From assembly GCF_963678975.1 (NCBI RefSeq), contig NC_089275.1, positions 36,246,819 to 36,310,818 on the forward strand: 64,000 bases of DNA. The letters run 5' to 3'. The position numbers and the translations under genes are program-made. The stretch is from Dysidea avara (taxonomy: Eukaryota; Porifera; Demospongiae; Dictyoceratida; Dysideidae). Positions 47,568 through 57,560 of this stretch are shown here, piece after piece. Each line of letters starts with the position of its first letter. Position 1 is the stretch's first letter. The notes beneath the pieces are model-generated. The model searched no databases, had not been told where the DNA came from, and worked only from the letters and a program-made list of their open reading frames with translations.

Positions 47568-48326
47568 TCACTGGTCACAATTTAGTGGTCTAATTTTAAT
47601 CTCCACAAATGGTAGAGCATAATACTGACGATTGATTTTTACTGTGTAGCTATAATTGTAGTCATTATTGAGCATTATTTCACCACATGATCTGTGCCAC
47701 CATCCACCACGATGTTGTGCACAGTTTCTAGACCACAAGTCATTGTCACGATCATGAGAAGAAAATTTCATGCCATTCATAGAACCATATGTACTAAATG
47801 GATCGGACAGTTCAACACTATCAAATCCTGATATACTTAGTAGATACTGGTTCTCAGCTGGTCCTACTGAAAACTGATTGTAGTGAAGAAAAGATTGTGT
47901 TCCATTAGTAAAATTAAAGTCAATACGTAGTTCCCACCTTCCATTACTAGTCAGACAATGTATGGAACGTAGTCCATACCAAAATTCTCCTGTAAGATCA
48001 CCAAATCCTTCTTCATATTCTACCCAGCCTCTTTGCTTAAAGTCAACACTTCCATCTTGTCTCCTCTGAATAACGGTCCATCCTCCACCAGCAGTAAGAG
48101 TGTCACAGTAGACTTTAGTGAGTGTTGATTGACAGTTTCCACAGAAATTCTTCATATCATACACTTTAGGCTTGTTAACAACTGAACTGAATTTAGAATG
48201 ACCAAATCCAAGATTGCAGCAGTTCTCAATTGGATCATTATCACGAATTATACAATCATTACCATCAGCATCAACTAGCACTATTTTTATACTAACTAGA
48301 ATTACTAGTGTTATAATAGTAGTCAT
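47568..48326 (-). CDS. Secreted fibrinogen-related-domain lectin, gene C
   Basis: Intact single exon, 252 residues. Signal peptide 1-20, then a stem differing from A/B (GNDCIIRDNDPIENCCNLGF, 22-41) with two extra cysteines at FCGNCQS (61-67). The FReD follows: [17 protein letters not shown] (80-96), WVEYEEGFGDLTGEFWYGL (101-119), WELRIDFNFTNGT with two N-glycosylation sequons (131-143), SHDRDND (190-196), NCA, GGWWHRSC (207-214), LPFVEIKIRPLNC at the end. Closest relative in the window is gene G: about nine in ten residues match through residue 165, but only about half after that. It belongs to duplication copy 2. The matching gene in copy 1 has been lost except for its promoter. Confidence 0.95.
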   Translation of the reverse strand: MTTIITLVILVSIKIVLVDADGNDCIIRDNDPIENCCNLGFGHSKFSSVVNKPKVYDMKNFCGNCQSTLTKVYCDTLTAGGGWTVIQRRQDGSVDFKQRGWVEYEEGFGDLTGEFWYGLRSIHCLTSNGRWELRIDFNFTNGTQSFLHYNQFSVGPAENQYLLSISGFDSVELSDPFSTYGSMNGMKFSSHDRDNDLWSRNCAQHRGGWWHRSCGEIMLNNDYNYSYTVKINRQYYALPFVEIKIRPLNCDQ

Positions 48327-48430
48327 TGTAGACTAGCCAACACTGATCAACTCTAGTTCACTACTACAATAATTGACTGTGAACTGTTAAAAATAGATGA
48401 TAGTTGTAGTGTTTTTATACTATTGTGTAT
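48327..48430 (-). promoter_or_regulatory. FReD gene C promoter with TATA box
   Basis: TATAAAAA (minus strand) at 48412-48419, about 90 bp upstream of the ATG, in the conserved family block. It is the intact counterpart of the orphan promoter at 38.1-38.2 kb. Confidence 0.65.
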
Positions 48431-49584
48431 TTCCTAATAAGGACACACTGCACTGTAACAACCTGTAATGAGTAGATATATCCTAATATGGTAAATACAG
48501 TGATGAAACATCTATTTAGGTGACAAGCGTACAATGTTAACTAACTATTCACTATATCAACCACAGATAATTAGTTTATACAAACTACCTATATACCTAC
48601 AGATATACCTACACACTTTCACACAATAATGTTAGGCTATACCTTGACAGCATAGATTACTGTACATATTTGTACACATACAGTTTTCCATGTATATGGT
48701 TTCCTGATTCAGTTCAGTATAGACATGAGGTAAGTATGATATGCTTTTGATCAACTATAGTTCTTACTTTTTATGCTTTTGCTACTACACAAAATTTTGC
48801 CACCATCTTCGGTAAATAATATTAGCCTGTATTACACCATTAATAATAAAGTTCCAGCTTTAAATAGTCTTCTGTTCTTTTAGCTGGTTGTTATATTAGA
48901 GTAATTCATTATGATCATTTTATGTGACAGCTATGTGTGACTGTTCTATTACAGTATCTCGAATTTTAAATAACAGTTAATACTTTATAATTGCTTCAAA
49001 ATTCCAGCATATATAACTATTTTTTTAGTTCCCTATACCCACACACACACACCTACATCTAATTCTTATAAAAGTATTCTATCTGTGAATGTTATCCCAC
49101 TAGGGTCTTGTGAGAAGGCTAAAGCCTGTGAATACAGGGAGTCAGAAACATATGCATGTAACTAAAACATGCTGGCGTAATCACTTCATCCATAGTTCAG
49201 TATCATATTATTGCTGGAATTCTTGGTAATTTGTCAAATGGCTTAAAATATAATTATATTATGCGCAGCTGTAAGAGAGATGTCATGTAATCTGAATGAA
49301 ATGTACTACATTGTCAGCTCCATTATATATTATATTACAGGCTGTAATGCTGACTCTAGTTTTTAGGTAGGAGGAGTCTTCAGTGTATGACAAAGTGGCA
49401 AAGAGTGTTAATGTTGTTGCTCAAAAGCTACTGGAGACAATCGTGACTTCAAGGAGGGGACCATAGATGAGTTCTTCAAATTTACATGATATTTTATTTA
49501 TGGGGATATTAACAAAAGTAGCTCTATAATAAGGTTCAAGCTGATAAGTGAAAGACAATGAAAATAGTCATTTATTTGATCATT
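48431..49584. other. Non-coding flank inside duplication copy 2
   Basis: Collinear with 38.2-39.5 kb. It carries variants of the dispersed motif near 48895 and 48940. No gene recognised. Confidence 0.45.
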
Positions 49585-49892
49585 TGTCTTCCTCCGATGC
49601 AGATTGTTTGTGCCAGCATTTACTTTTCATACAAAGTACTTAGCATATCTAGTTCTCCATCCATCATTGAAGCATCACCCTTCACCAATTTGACGTGGCT
49701 GAGAGCTGGTAAGCCATCCTGTTCGACATACTCTTCCCACTCTTCCAGCACATTTACCAACACCAGCCCTTGGGGCACCAGAAAGAGGTGAAGAAGACGA
49801 ATGTAAGGATAATGATGAAGATACGTTAGACGAGAGAAGGGAAGATTCATCTGACCCAGAATTTAGTGAAACAGAGTGTTCTGATAATAAAT
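49585..49892. other. Exon-like segment with acidic tail, copy 2
   Basis: On the plus strand a frame ends GAPERGEEDECKDNDED followed by SSDPEFSETECSDNK and a TGA at about 49890, an acidic C-terminal tail uninterrupted here. On the minus strand the overlapping frame reads EEWEEYVEQDGLPALSH and KLVKGDASMM, as in copy 1. Between copies both strands keep open frames. The acidic plus-strand tail is the better coding candidate, but no splice model is secure. Confidence 0.35.
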
Positions 49893-49920
49893 GAGATGTT
49901 GTAATATTGTATACTAATTA

Positions 49921-50170
49921 CAGTGGAACCTCAGTTATCTTGACCCCACTTATCAGATTCTTTGTTAACTGAACTATGGGAATGACTGCTCTACTAGAAT
50001 ACAGTGACTGTTCTATTAGGGTATTTGAAATACTAATAATTTTAAAGAGATCATCTTTATGATAGTTTAAGCTATTTATGCACAGTTTCAGAGATATGGA
50101 CTTTTCAGACTTATGGACTACACCTGGTCCCAAGGGGTTTGGATACATGTATATAACCAAGGTTCCACTG
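49921..50170. mobile_element. Mariner/pogo-like MITE, complete
   Basis: Ends CAGTGGAACCTCAGTTATC and, reversed, CAGTGGAACCTTGGTTATA, with TA on both sides (49919-49920 and 50171-50172). The 250-bp element has no ORF. The CAGTGGAACC end is typical of Tc1/mariner-pogo non-autonomous families. Confidence 0.93.
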
Positions 50171-50525
50171 TACTGTATCAAAATAATAATATTGCTGGAT
50201 AGCACCTATTATTACTTTGAGGTTTAGAGTTTTAATGACATCATAGCACCAAAAATGATGCCAGAATCAGAATCCTGATGGGTGACTTGCTTAGAAAAGT
50301 GTCCTCATTTAAGATTTTAGCTATCATAGTAAAAATTGTACATGTTTTGCTGGTGGCTGTTTTAAATTCTAACCCTGGCAAAAATGCTGGCATTTTTTGT
50401 GAGGGACCTGGGAGCAAAATTTTTAGAAAATGTCTCTAGAACTCAATTCTACCACCAAAATGTTAGTCAGAGGATGCATGGTCATAGAATTGACATTTTT
50501 AACCCTACTACAATTATGATAAATT

Positions 50526-50762
50526 GTGACTGGATTTGCGAAAAGGGGTCTTCCACACACATCCAATTTGCCAACTTCGACAATTCATAACTTCAGACCA
50601 GAAAAAGCTATTGACTTGAAATTTGGTCAGACGTGAGAACCAATATAGCTTAGAAGATGGTGAAAATTTCACATTAATAGGTTACTTGGATGCTAAGTTA
50701 TGGTCTCCCAAGTTTACAAAATTGAATTTGTGTGGAAGACCCCTTTTCGCAAATCTGGCCAC
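50526..50762. mobile_element. GTGACTGG-type MITE with paralogous empty site
   Basis: Inverted ends GTGACTGGATTTGCGAAAAG and, reversed, GTGGCCAGATTTGCGAAAAG, continuing through 'gggtcttccacaca'. The 4-bp duplication AATT is exact (50522-50525 and 50763-50766). In duplication copy 1 the same site reads GATAAATTGTGACTG with a single AATT (40460-40463), which proves the insertion and the 4-bp duplication. Confidence 0.96.
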
Positions 50763-50766
50763 AATT

Positions 50767-51312
50767 GTGACTGAAATTGGAAAATGCATTCAGCACATTA
50801 AATACTTAGTTTTGAAATTCCTACTTACGTATTTAGGGTAGAATAAACCATGATACCTTGAATTACAAGAAAAGCTTTAGAAATATGTTTAAAATGTTTT
50901 TTGATATTACAGCACCATGCTAGTTTCAAAAATTCTAATTGTTTAGGTGCAACCAAGCATTCATAAGATATATAGCAAGAGTTCATAACATACCTCCCTA
51001 TGTATGTGTGACCGAATTTTGGAAAATCACCCATATGGGCACATTTGACACCAAAAATATTTAGTGATCAAACAGCAAGCTTTATGGTGCAAATCTACTT
51101 GTTAATAGTTTAAAGCCATTCTCAATACCTTAAATTACAAGAATATTATCGAAATATATTTTTAAAACTGTGTCCTGCTCTTATTAGCAACCCATTAAAC
51201 ATGAAACTTCTAATTATTTCATGCACACACATATGGATGATTTTCCAAAATTCAGTCACATATTATGAACTCTTGACACTACCATAACGGCACTTTTCCA
51301 AAATTCAGTCGC
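50767..51312. mobile_element. GTGACTGAA-type MITE interrupted by another MITE
   Basis: Counterpart of 40464-40765. It begins GTGACTGAAATTGG and ends 'ttttccaaaattcagtcgc'. A second element (51008-51259) is inserted inside it. Confidence 0.85.
51008..51259. mobile_element. Nested GTGACCGAATTTTGG-type MITE
   Basis: Ends GTGACCGAATTTTGGAAAAT and, reversed, GTGACTGAATTTTGGAAAAT. Flanks ATGT and ATAT approximate a 4-bp duplication. Copy 1 of the segmental duplication lacks it (about 40705, 'ctatatactgcataattatg'), so it inserted after the duplication. Confidence 0.9.
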
Positions 51313-52289
51313 AATTATATTGACCAAAAGTCACTGACCTCTAGTATTCTACTAGTGAATTACAGATCATCCAGAGTACTCATGGACCTTCTCGATGTTA
51401 CAAAGTCAAGCTAGGGTAATGGTGTACATACATATAATGTACTTACAAGAATGCTGAAAAAATACCATCCATTGGCTGATTGCTGTCTCCCTGAATAAAA
51501 TTTGAGTTGCTTTGAGTAATTCTTAATTTTACACACTTGATTGCCACTAAAAGTTGTCTCTTTGAAAGCCTAATAACAATGCATGTTAACAATTAGTGTT
51601 TACTGCATTATTAAATTTAGTTTTACTCTTACAAAGCCATGTAGACCACTTGTATGTGGTACGTATATACGTACACGAGACTACACTGTATCACGGGGAT
51701 TATTGTATTTGCAGAAAATCAATAATACAAAATCTACCTATTATGCTAGCATTATTCTTCATGAGCACAACAATATTAAATTTTACTCAATATTGAAATA
51801 GTTATTTAAGAATATTTTAGTAATGTTAATAGGTGTGTTTGTTTGCAGAGCATGGCTGATGCTACTTCCCTGTTAAAATAACAATTTAACTAACTATGCT
51901 GGCAAAATAGCTATAGACTGGTTACTTAATGCATAGGCTGAGGTTGCAAGCAGACTGTGCTGACCAGAGGGAAGGAGCATTATAAGTATAAAGGACAAAT
52001 AGTGCACTCAGTTGTCTGAATGTATGCACCGCTACACCCCAATAATTAACTATTTGTCTAACTACAATAGCGCACATTTCAGCAACAAAATTATGTGACA
52101 CAGTGATGCATACTGGATCAATGTACAAGTTTATGTGTATTAAGTTATGTGATTATTGCATTTAACAATACAATGATTACAAGCAACCAATAGTTAATGG
52201 ACACAAAATTATCACTCTCTTAAATGCCTAACTAAAATTAACACCTAACGCACGCACATTATAATATGGAATGTTTTTAGCACAGATTA
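51313..52289. other. Non-coding spacer, duplicated
   Basis: Collinear with 40.77-41.77 kb. Short ORFs (for example 51596-51796) are conserved between copies only as nucleotide identity, with frame changes. No gene recognised. Confidence 0.45.
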
Positions 52290-53031
52290 TCAGTTAGTGA
52301 TTTTACAATTCAGTGGTCTGATTTTAATTTCCATAAATGGTAGAGCAAGCCACTGACCATTGAGGTATATTGCATCCTTTGCATTGTAGTAACTATGTGC
52401 TATGATTGCACTACACCTTTTGTACCACCATCCACCATTATTATTCCAAATTGCACAACTGTCTGCTGACAAGTCATTGTCACGATCACGTGAAGTAAAG
52501 TTCGTGTTGTTCAATCCATGATAGTGTCTATTATCAATAAATGGATCACTGAGTCCAACACTATTAGACCCTGATATGGTCAGTCGATACTGATCCTCTG
52601 CTGGTCCTATTGCAAACTGTTTGTAATGAAGATAATTGTTCCATTGGATAGCTGATAGTCTATTTGAAGCTCCCAATTTGTATGACTAGTGTAAAAGTGA
52701 ATAGATTTTAACCCAAGCCAAAATTCTCCATCAAGGCTACCAAATCCATCTTCATATTCCACCCAATCTCTGTTTGTGAAATCAACACTTCCATCTTGTC
52801 TCCTCTCAATGATAGTCCATCCTCCTCCTCCTGAGGTAGTATCACAATATACTCTAGTATTGGAGTCTTTTATTCCACAGAAGTTACCAATAATGTAGAC
52901 TCCTGAACTCTTTATAGTTGTTAGCCAAGACAACAACAGTTATCAATAGGTCCACCATTTGTTTGACATTCTCCATCAACTAGCACTATTCCTAGACTAA
53001 CTAGTATTACTAGTGTTATAATAGTAGTCAT
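52290..53031 (-). pseudogene. FReD lectin gene D, two frame-breaking deletions
   Basis: Sister of gene A. The start and signal peptide (from 53031) are intact up to CCCLG. A 13-nt deletion near 52915-52920 then removes the NNNNY stretch and creates an immediate TAA. A second, 4-nt deletion near 52634 breaks the frame after QLSNGT. The rest of the FReD is well preserved (RDRDND, GGWWYKRC, LPFMEIKIRPLNC). The two deletions do not compensate. The good preservation indicates recent loss after duplication. Confidence 0.92.
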
Positions 53032-53125
53032 TGTAGACTAGCCAATACTGGTTCACTACTACAATAATAATTGACTTTGAACTGCTGAAAGTGCATGAGA
53101 GTTGTATTGTTTTTATACCCTTCCA
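53032..53125 (-). promoter_or_regulatory. FReD gene D promoter with TATA box
   Basis: TATAAAAA (minus strand) at 53110-53117, about 80 bp upstream of the ATG. The block next to the ATG is about 13 bp shorter than in gene A ('gccaatactggttcac'). Confidence 0.6.
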
Positions 53126-53317
53126 TGTTTCCTAACAAGGAAAAGCTACATGAGTATATAGTTCTAATATCCTATTATGGTGATTATAGTAGCTGTTTAC
53201 CATATTAGGTACATGCAGTAAAACTCAGATGTGGCATTAGCTTAGACAATCAACTGTCTTCTACGTCAATCATGGAGCTGTAATGATATTCATCATGTAT
53301 AAGCTACTTACTATAAG

Positions 53318-53841
53318 CAGTGTTGGGAGTAACGCGTTACTTATGTAACGCGTTACGTATTATTATTACTTTTGTGGTAACAAAGTAATATAACGAAATA
53401 CGCTATGAAAACAGGTAATATAACGCAAGATACTTTACTTACAAACGTAACGCGTTACCTAAGTAATATAATTACTGTAACGAGTCTAATATGACGAAAT
53501 ATTATTACTAAAAGTAACGAAGTTACTAATCTCGTTAGTAATCCTCTGAGTAACGTCGAACCACAATGAAGTAACGAGGCCTACTGAATGAAGCTTATTC
53601 ACTAGCTTCTTACTTATAACCAAGATTTGCACATTGTCCAACAACGCAATCATGTCACGTGATAAGGTGGTAGTTTCACACGTGACAGCTTAAGGCTGTG
53701 GACACAAAGTAATATAATATGTAATAATATTACAGCTTATTTTATTTTATGGGTAATATGTAACTGTAACTAAATAGTTCTGTTGCAAGTAATATGTAAT
53801 ATTTAACTAGTTACTTTTACAAAGTAACTTGCCCAACACTG
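53318..53841. mobile_element. hAT-type MITE (CAGTGTTGGG ends)
   Basis: A 524-bp element starting CAGTGTTGGGAGTAACGCGT and ending 'aagtaacttgcccaacactg'. The flanking octamers ACTATAAG and GTTATAAG are imperfect copies of an 8-bp duplication. CAGTGTTGGG ends rich in GTAAC repeats are common in animal hAT non-autonomous elements. It is absent from copy 1, where 'cttataag' occurs once at the right junction (about 43450). About 0.6 kb of neighbouring sequence has also gone. Confidence 0.88.
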
Positions 53842-54363
53842 GTTATAAGTTTATGTGTATGTATTTTGTTATGGCACTTAAACAGGCTATACAGCAGGCT
53901 CTATGCCTTTGTGTACACATGTTATAGACAAAATTGGATAATATAACTGTCTATATAATACACTATTACACATCTTTTTGATACTAGCCTATATTTGGAA
54001 AGCCACATGCCTTTTAATGCCTTTGCTGTTTTTGATTATTAGTTGCGAAATAGGAATGTATACTTCTGGCTACATATTAGTTGATGTTATAGCGATATGT
54101 ACTAATTAGTGCCAGTGAACTGTCAGACATTCTGGGGAGCTAGTGTTCTTCCCAATCCCCTGGCTGCCAGAAATTCTATCTCTCTCCCCATCAATGCCAT
54201 CATTCAAAATTTTCCACTACCATTGATACATTAAGATGAAAACAAAGGTGTAAACTATATAATTTAGTTGGCTATACATACATAGCTATCTATAATAAGC
54301 ATGTGTATTTCAACAGCCTATTAATGTGTATATACAACAAGGAAATAGTACGTATTTGTGAAA

Positions 54364-55095
54364 TTAGTTACTGCTACAATTCAGCAGTCTAATTTTGATC
54401 TCCATAAATGGTAGGGCATGCCACTGACCATTGAGTAAAATTGTGCGGCCATAATTGTAGGCACTATTAAGCCGAATGTAAGTACAGGATCTCAACCACC
54501 CTCCACCATCACCACGTGCACAATTGCCAGTTGACAGGTCATTGTCACGATCACGAGAAGAAAATTTCATACCAGTCAATGGATGGCCACTAACAAATGG
54601 ATCAGTCAGTCCAACACTATCAAATCCTGATAGTTTAGTCGGTACTGATCATCAGCTGGTCCTATAGCAAACTGTCTGTAGTGAAGATAAGATATTAGAT
54701 AACTGATAGTCTATTCGAAGCTCCCAACTTCCTTGGTTGGTAAGGCAGTACATGGATCTTAATCCAAGCCAAAATTCTCCATGAAGATTTCCAAATTCAT
54801 CTTCATATTCTACCCAATCTCTGCCTCTAAATTCAACACTTCCATCTCTTCTCCTCTGGATGACAGTCCATCCTCCTCCTCCTGAGGTAGTATCACAATA
54901 TACTCTAGCATTGGAACATTTCACTCCGCAGAAGTTACCAATGGTGTAGACTCCTGAACTCTTTACATTGTAGTTGTTGTTATTGTAGCCAAGACAACAA
55001 CAGTTGTCAATAGGTCCACCATTTGTTTGACATTCTCCATCAACTAGCACTATTCCTAGACTAACTAGAACTACTAGTGTTACAATGGTAGTCAT
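54364..55095 (-). pseudogene. FReD lectin gene E, frameshifted
   Basis: Sister of gene B and free of B's CATG insertion (it reads [22 protein letters not shown]). It has its own lesions: an 8-nt deletion near 54690 removes the NGTRS codons, and a 2-nt deletion near 54630 hits the SGFDS segment. The frame resumes at MTGMKFSSRDRDND and reaches LPFMEIKIRLLNC. B and E thus carry different, complementary breaks, so the ancestor was intact at the time of duplication. Confidence 0.92.
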
Positions 55096-55200
55096 TGTAA
55101 ATAGCCAGCACTGATTAACTCTATTTCACTACTGCAATAATTTACTGTGAAGTGTTGAAAGTAACTATGTGAGAGTTGTGGTACTTTTATACTGTTGTGT
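55096..55200 (-). promoter_or_regulatory. FReD gene E promoter with TATA box
   Basis: TATAAAA (minus strand) at 55185-55191, about 90-96 bp upstream of the ATG, as in gene B. Confidence 0.6.
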
Positions 55201-56432
55201 ATTTCCTAATGAGGACACTGTATTAACAAGTTGTAATGAGTAGATATATCCTAATATGGTAATCACCGTGATGAAATATCTATTTAAGGCAAAGTTCAGT
55301 TAGGTGACAAAGTGTATACTGTTAACTATTTCACTATATCGACCACAGATACATGTACAGTAATTAGTTTATACAAGCCACCTATTTAATAATTATTATA
55401 CTACAGATATACCTACACACTTTCACACAGTAATGTTAGGCTATACCCTTGACAGTATACATTACTGTACACATTTGTACACATGCAGTATTTGGTTTCC
55501 TGATTCGGTTCAGTATAGAACTGTGGTTATTATGGTAATAAAATTAAGTATTACGTAGTAGCTAGTGCTTACTTACATATATGTTTTGAGAAATATTACT
55601 ACCCAAAGATTATACCACGATCTTTGGACAACAGGCATAGTTGAACGTTTTAATAAAGTAATTTAAAAACAACAACACATGACTGGAATTGTGTCAACTT
55701 TTTCACTGTAAAACTGAAGGGACTATCATCGTCAAGCTTCATTCACATACTAACGCTGCCATGGCACCCTTGAAATGATAACGGCACCCCTTCAGGCCAG
55801 TCAGACATCTCGTAGTAGTGTTTTTTCCTGGCTGTAAGACCAATTTTGTCAGACTGGGCCACATTTCAGTTTCAAATATAATTATAGTCATCTATTCTAT
55901 TAACTGGTACAGTAATTCATTATAATCATTTATGTGACTATATTATTAATGTTGTGACAGTTCTATTAGAATTTCTTAGTGTATTTCAATTTTTAAATGA
56001 GATTGTGCAAATTGCTTATACTGTTATACGCTTATAACTGCTTCAAAATTCCAGCATAGTTCCCTATAATATAAGCCCACTCACATCTGCATATAATTCT
56101 CATAAAAGGTTTCTATTTTGTGAATGCTATCCCACTGACACTATATAGGAACCTGTGAGAAGACAGCCTGTGGATACAGGGGGTCAGAAGCATGTACGTA
56201 ATTAAAATGTGAGAATTATGTTGGCATACAAATTGCCTCATTAATAATTCAGCATTATTTGTTAAGTAGCTCAAAATAGTTGTACCATGTGCAGGTGTAA
56301 GAGATATGTCAACTGTGATTAAATGTAATCATCCTAGAATGAAATTATACTGCACAGTAAACAATTAATTGATACATTATAGCAGGCTGAAGCCATGTGG
56401 ATGAGGAGTGTTTGTGCAAGTGTACTCCAGTC
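55201..56432. other. Non-coding spacer, duplicated
   Basis: Collinear with 44.83-46.08 kb and very similar to it. No gene recognised. Confidence 0.45.
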
Positions 56433-56869
56433 TAGGGATGTGGCAATTACGCTGGCATAATTTTGAGCATAATAGGTATGTGTGGGAATCAGGGATTATG
56501 CTAGCATTTTGAGGTGATTATAAAACTTTAGCAGTAGGAAAATCTGCAGATTGCACAATACTGTTAAAAAAGATTGAGATACTATAATAGAGCAGTCAGA
56601 AACTCTACTAGAACAGTCACTGAAAATATTAAAGCAGTCACATTGAAATGAAATATTCTAATACAACAGCCAGCTAAAGAATTGAAGACTATTTGAAGCT
56701 TAAACATCAGTGAAAATGGTGTGATATGGCAATAAACCAGCATTATTAGCCAATATGATGGCATAATTTTGGGAATAATGGGCAATTCTCAAAAGCATAA
56801 TAGGTGATTTTTTGAGCACTGCTCAAAAGCATAATGCTCAATTTTTGGAGCATAATAGCCTCATGCCTA
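56433..56869. mobile_element. hAT-type MITE, duplication copy 2
   Basis: Same element as 46078-46517. The 8-bp duplication CTCCAGTC is perfect here (56425-56432 and 56870-56877). Confidence 0.92.
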
Positions 56870-56948
56870 CTCCAGTCTTGCATATACGTACCCTATAAGT
56901 AGGAGCCTAGTTCATGCAGGTTCTTTTGTATCAAGTTGTATGATGTGT

Positions 56949-57560
56949 CCACATTTCAGTGTGCTGTTTAATATGAGATTTATTTATCAAAACTTTACAG
57001 TGGTATGAGTTGTATGTTACTGTCAACCATTTTGTTTCAGTATAGCTATTTGGTCATTATACGTAATGTAGGACACTGTTTAATATTTTGTTTTATGTGC
57101 TGTGTTTTTTTGTTTAAGTAGCTATGCTTTTAGCAGTTTTCTATGGCTATGCTCAGGCAATTATTAGCTTGAAAAGTCACCAATCTTATAATGGAAATGA
57201 TGGATATAAGCCTGAGTGGAGGACAAGAAACAGAGAATTTGGAGTGACCTTACTGCATATAGCTGTTAAGTGATTGGAAGCTGCAGAAATAATTGGATCT
57301 ACTTGTAAAGTAATCACGTATGCAGTAATAGATGTACCATATATAAGTGTGTGGTCCATGCAAAGTTGTGCAAATAACGACCTATAATGAATTAATGATA
57401 ATGATGTATTAACGATAATGATATAATAATGATATAATATATTCCAGTGTGCTGTGTGCTATTTATTATGAGAATTAAAACTTTACAGTGGTATGACTTG
57501 TATGGTACTGTCAACTATTTTGGTTGAAGCGTTAGCTATTACGGCATATTAAAGAACATG
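56949..57560. repeat. Direct repeat pair about 500 bp apart
   Basis: 56949-57070 and 57446-57560 share 'cagtgtgctgt', 'aaaactttacagtggtatga', 'ttgtat', 'tactgtcaac' and 'attttg'. They could be the ends of a small unrecognised element or a local duplication. No coding content. Confidence 0.6.

Larger units (their letters stand above)
48312..56946. repeat. Segmental duplication, copy 2
   Basis: Collinear with 38089-46590. It differs by insertion of two GTGACC-type MITEs (50526-50762 and 51008-51259), a hAT element (53318-53841) replacing about 0.6 kb, a complete mariner-like MITE (49921-50170) and independent frame-breaking deletions in both FReD genes. Confidence 0.93.
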
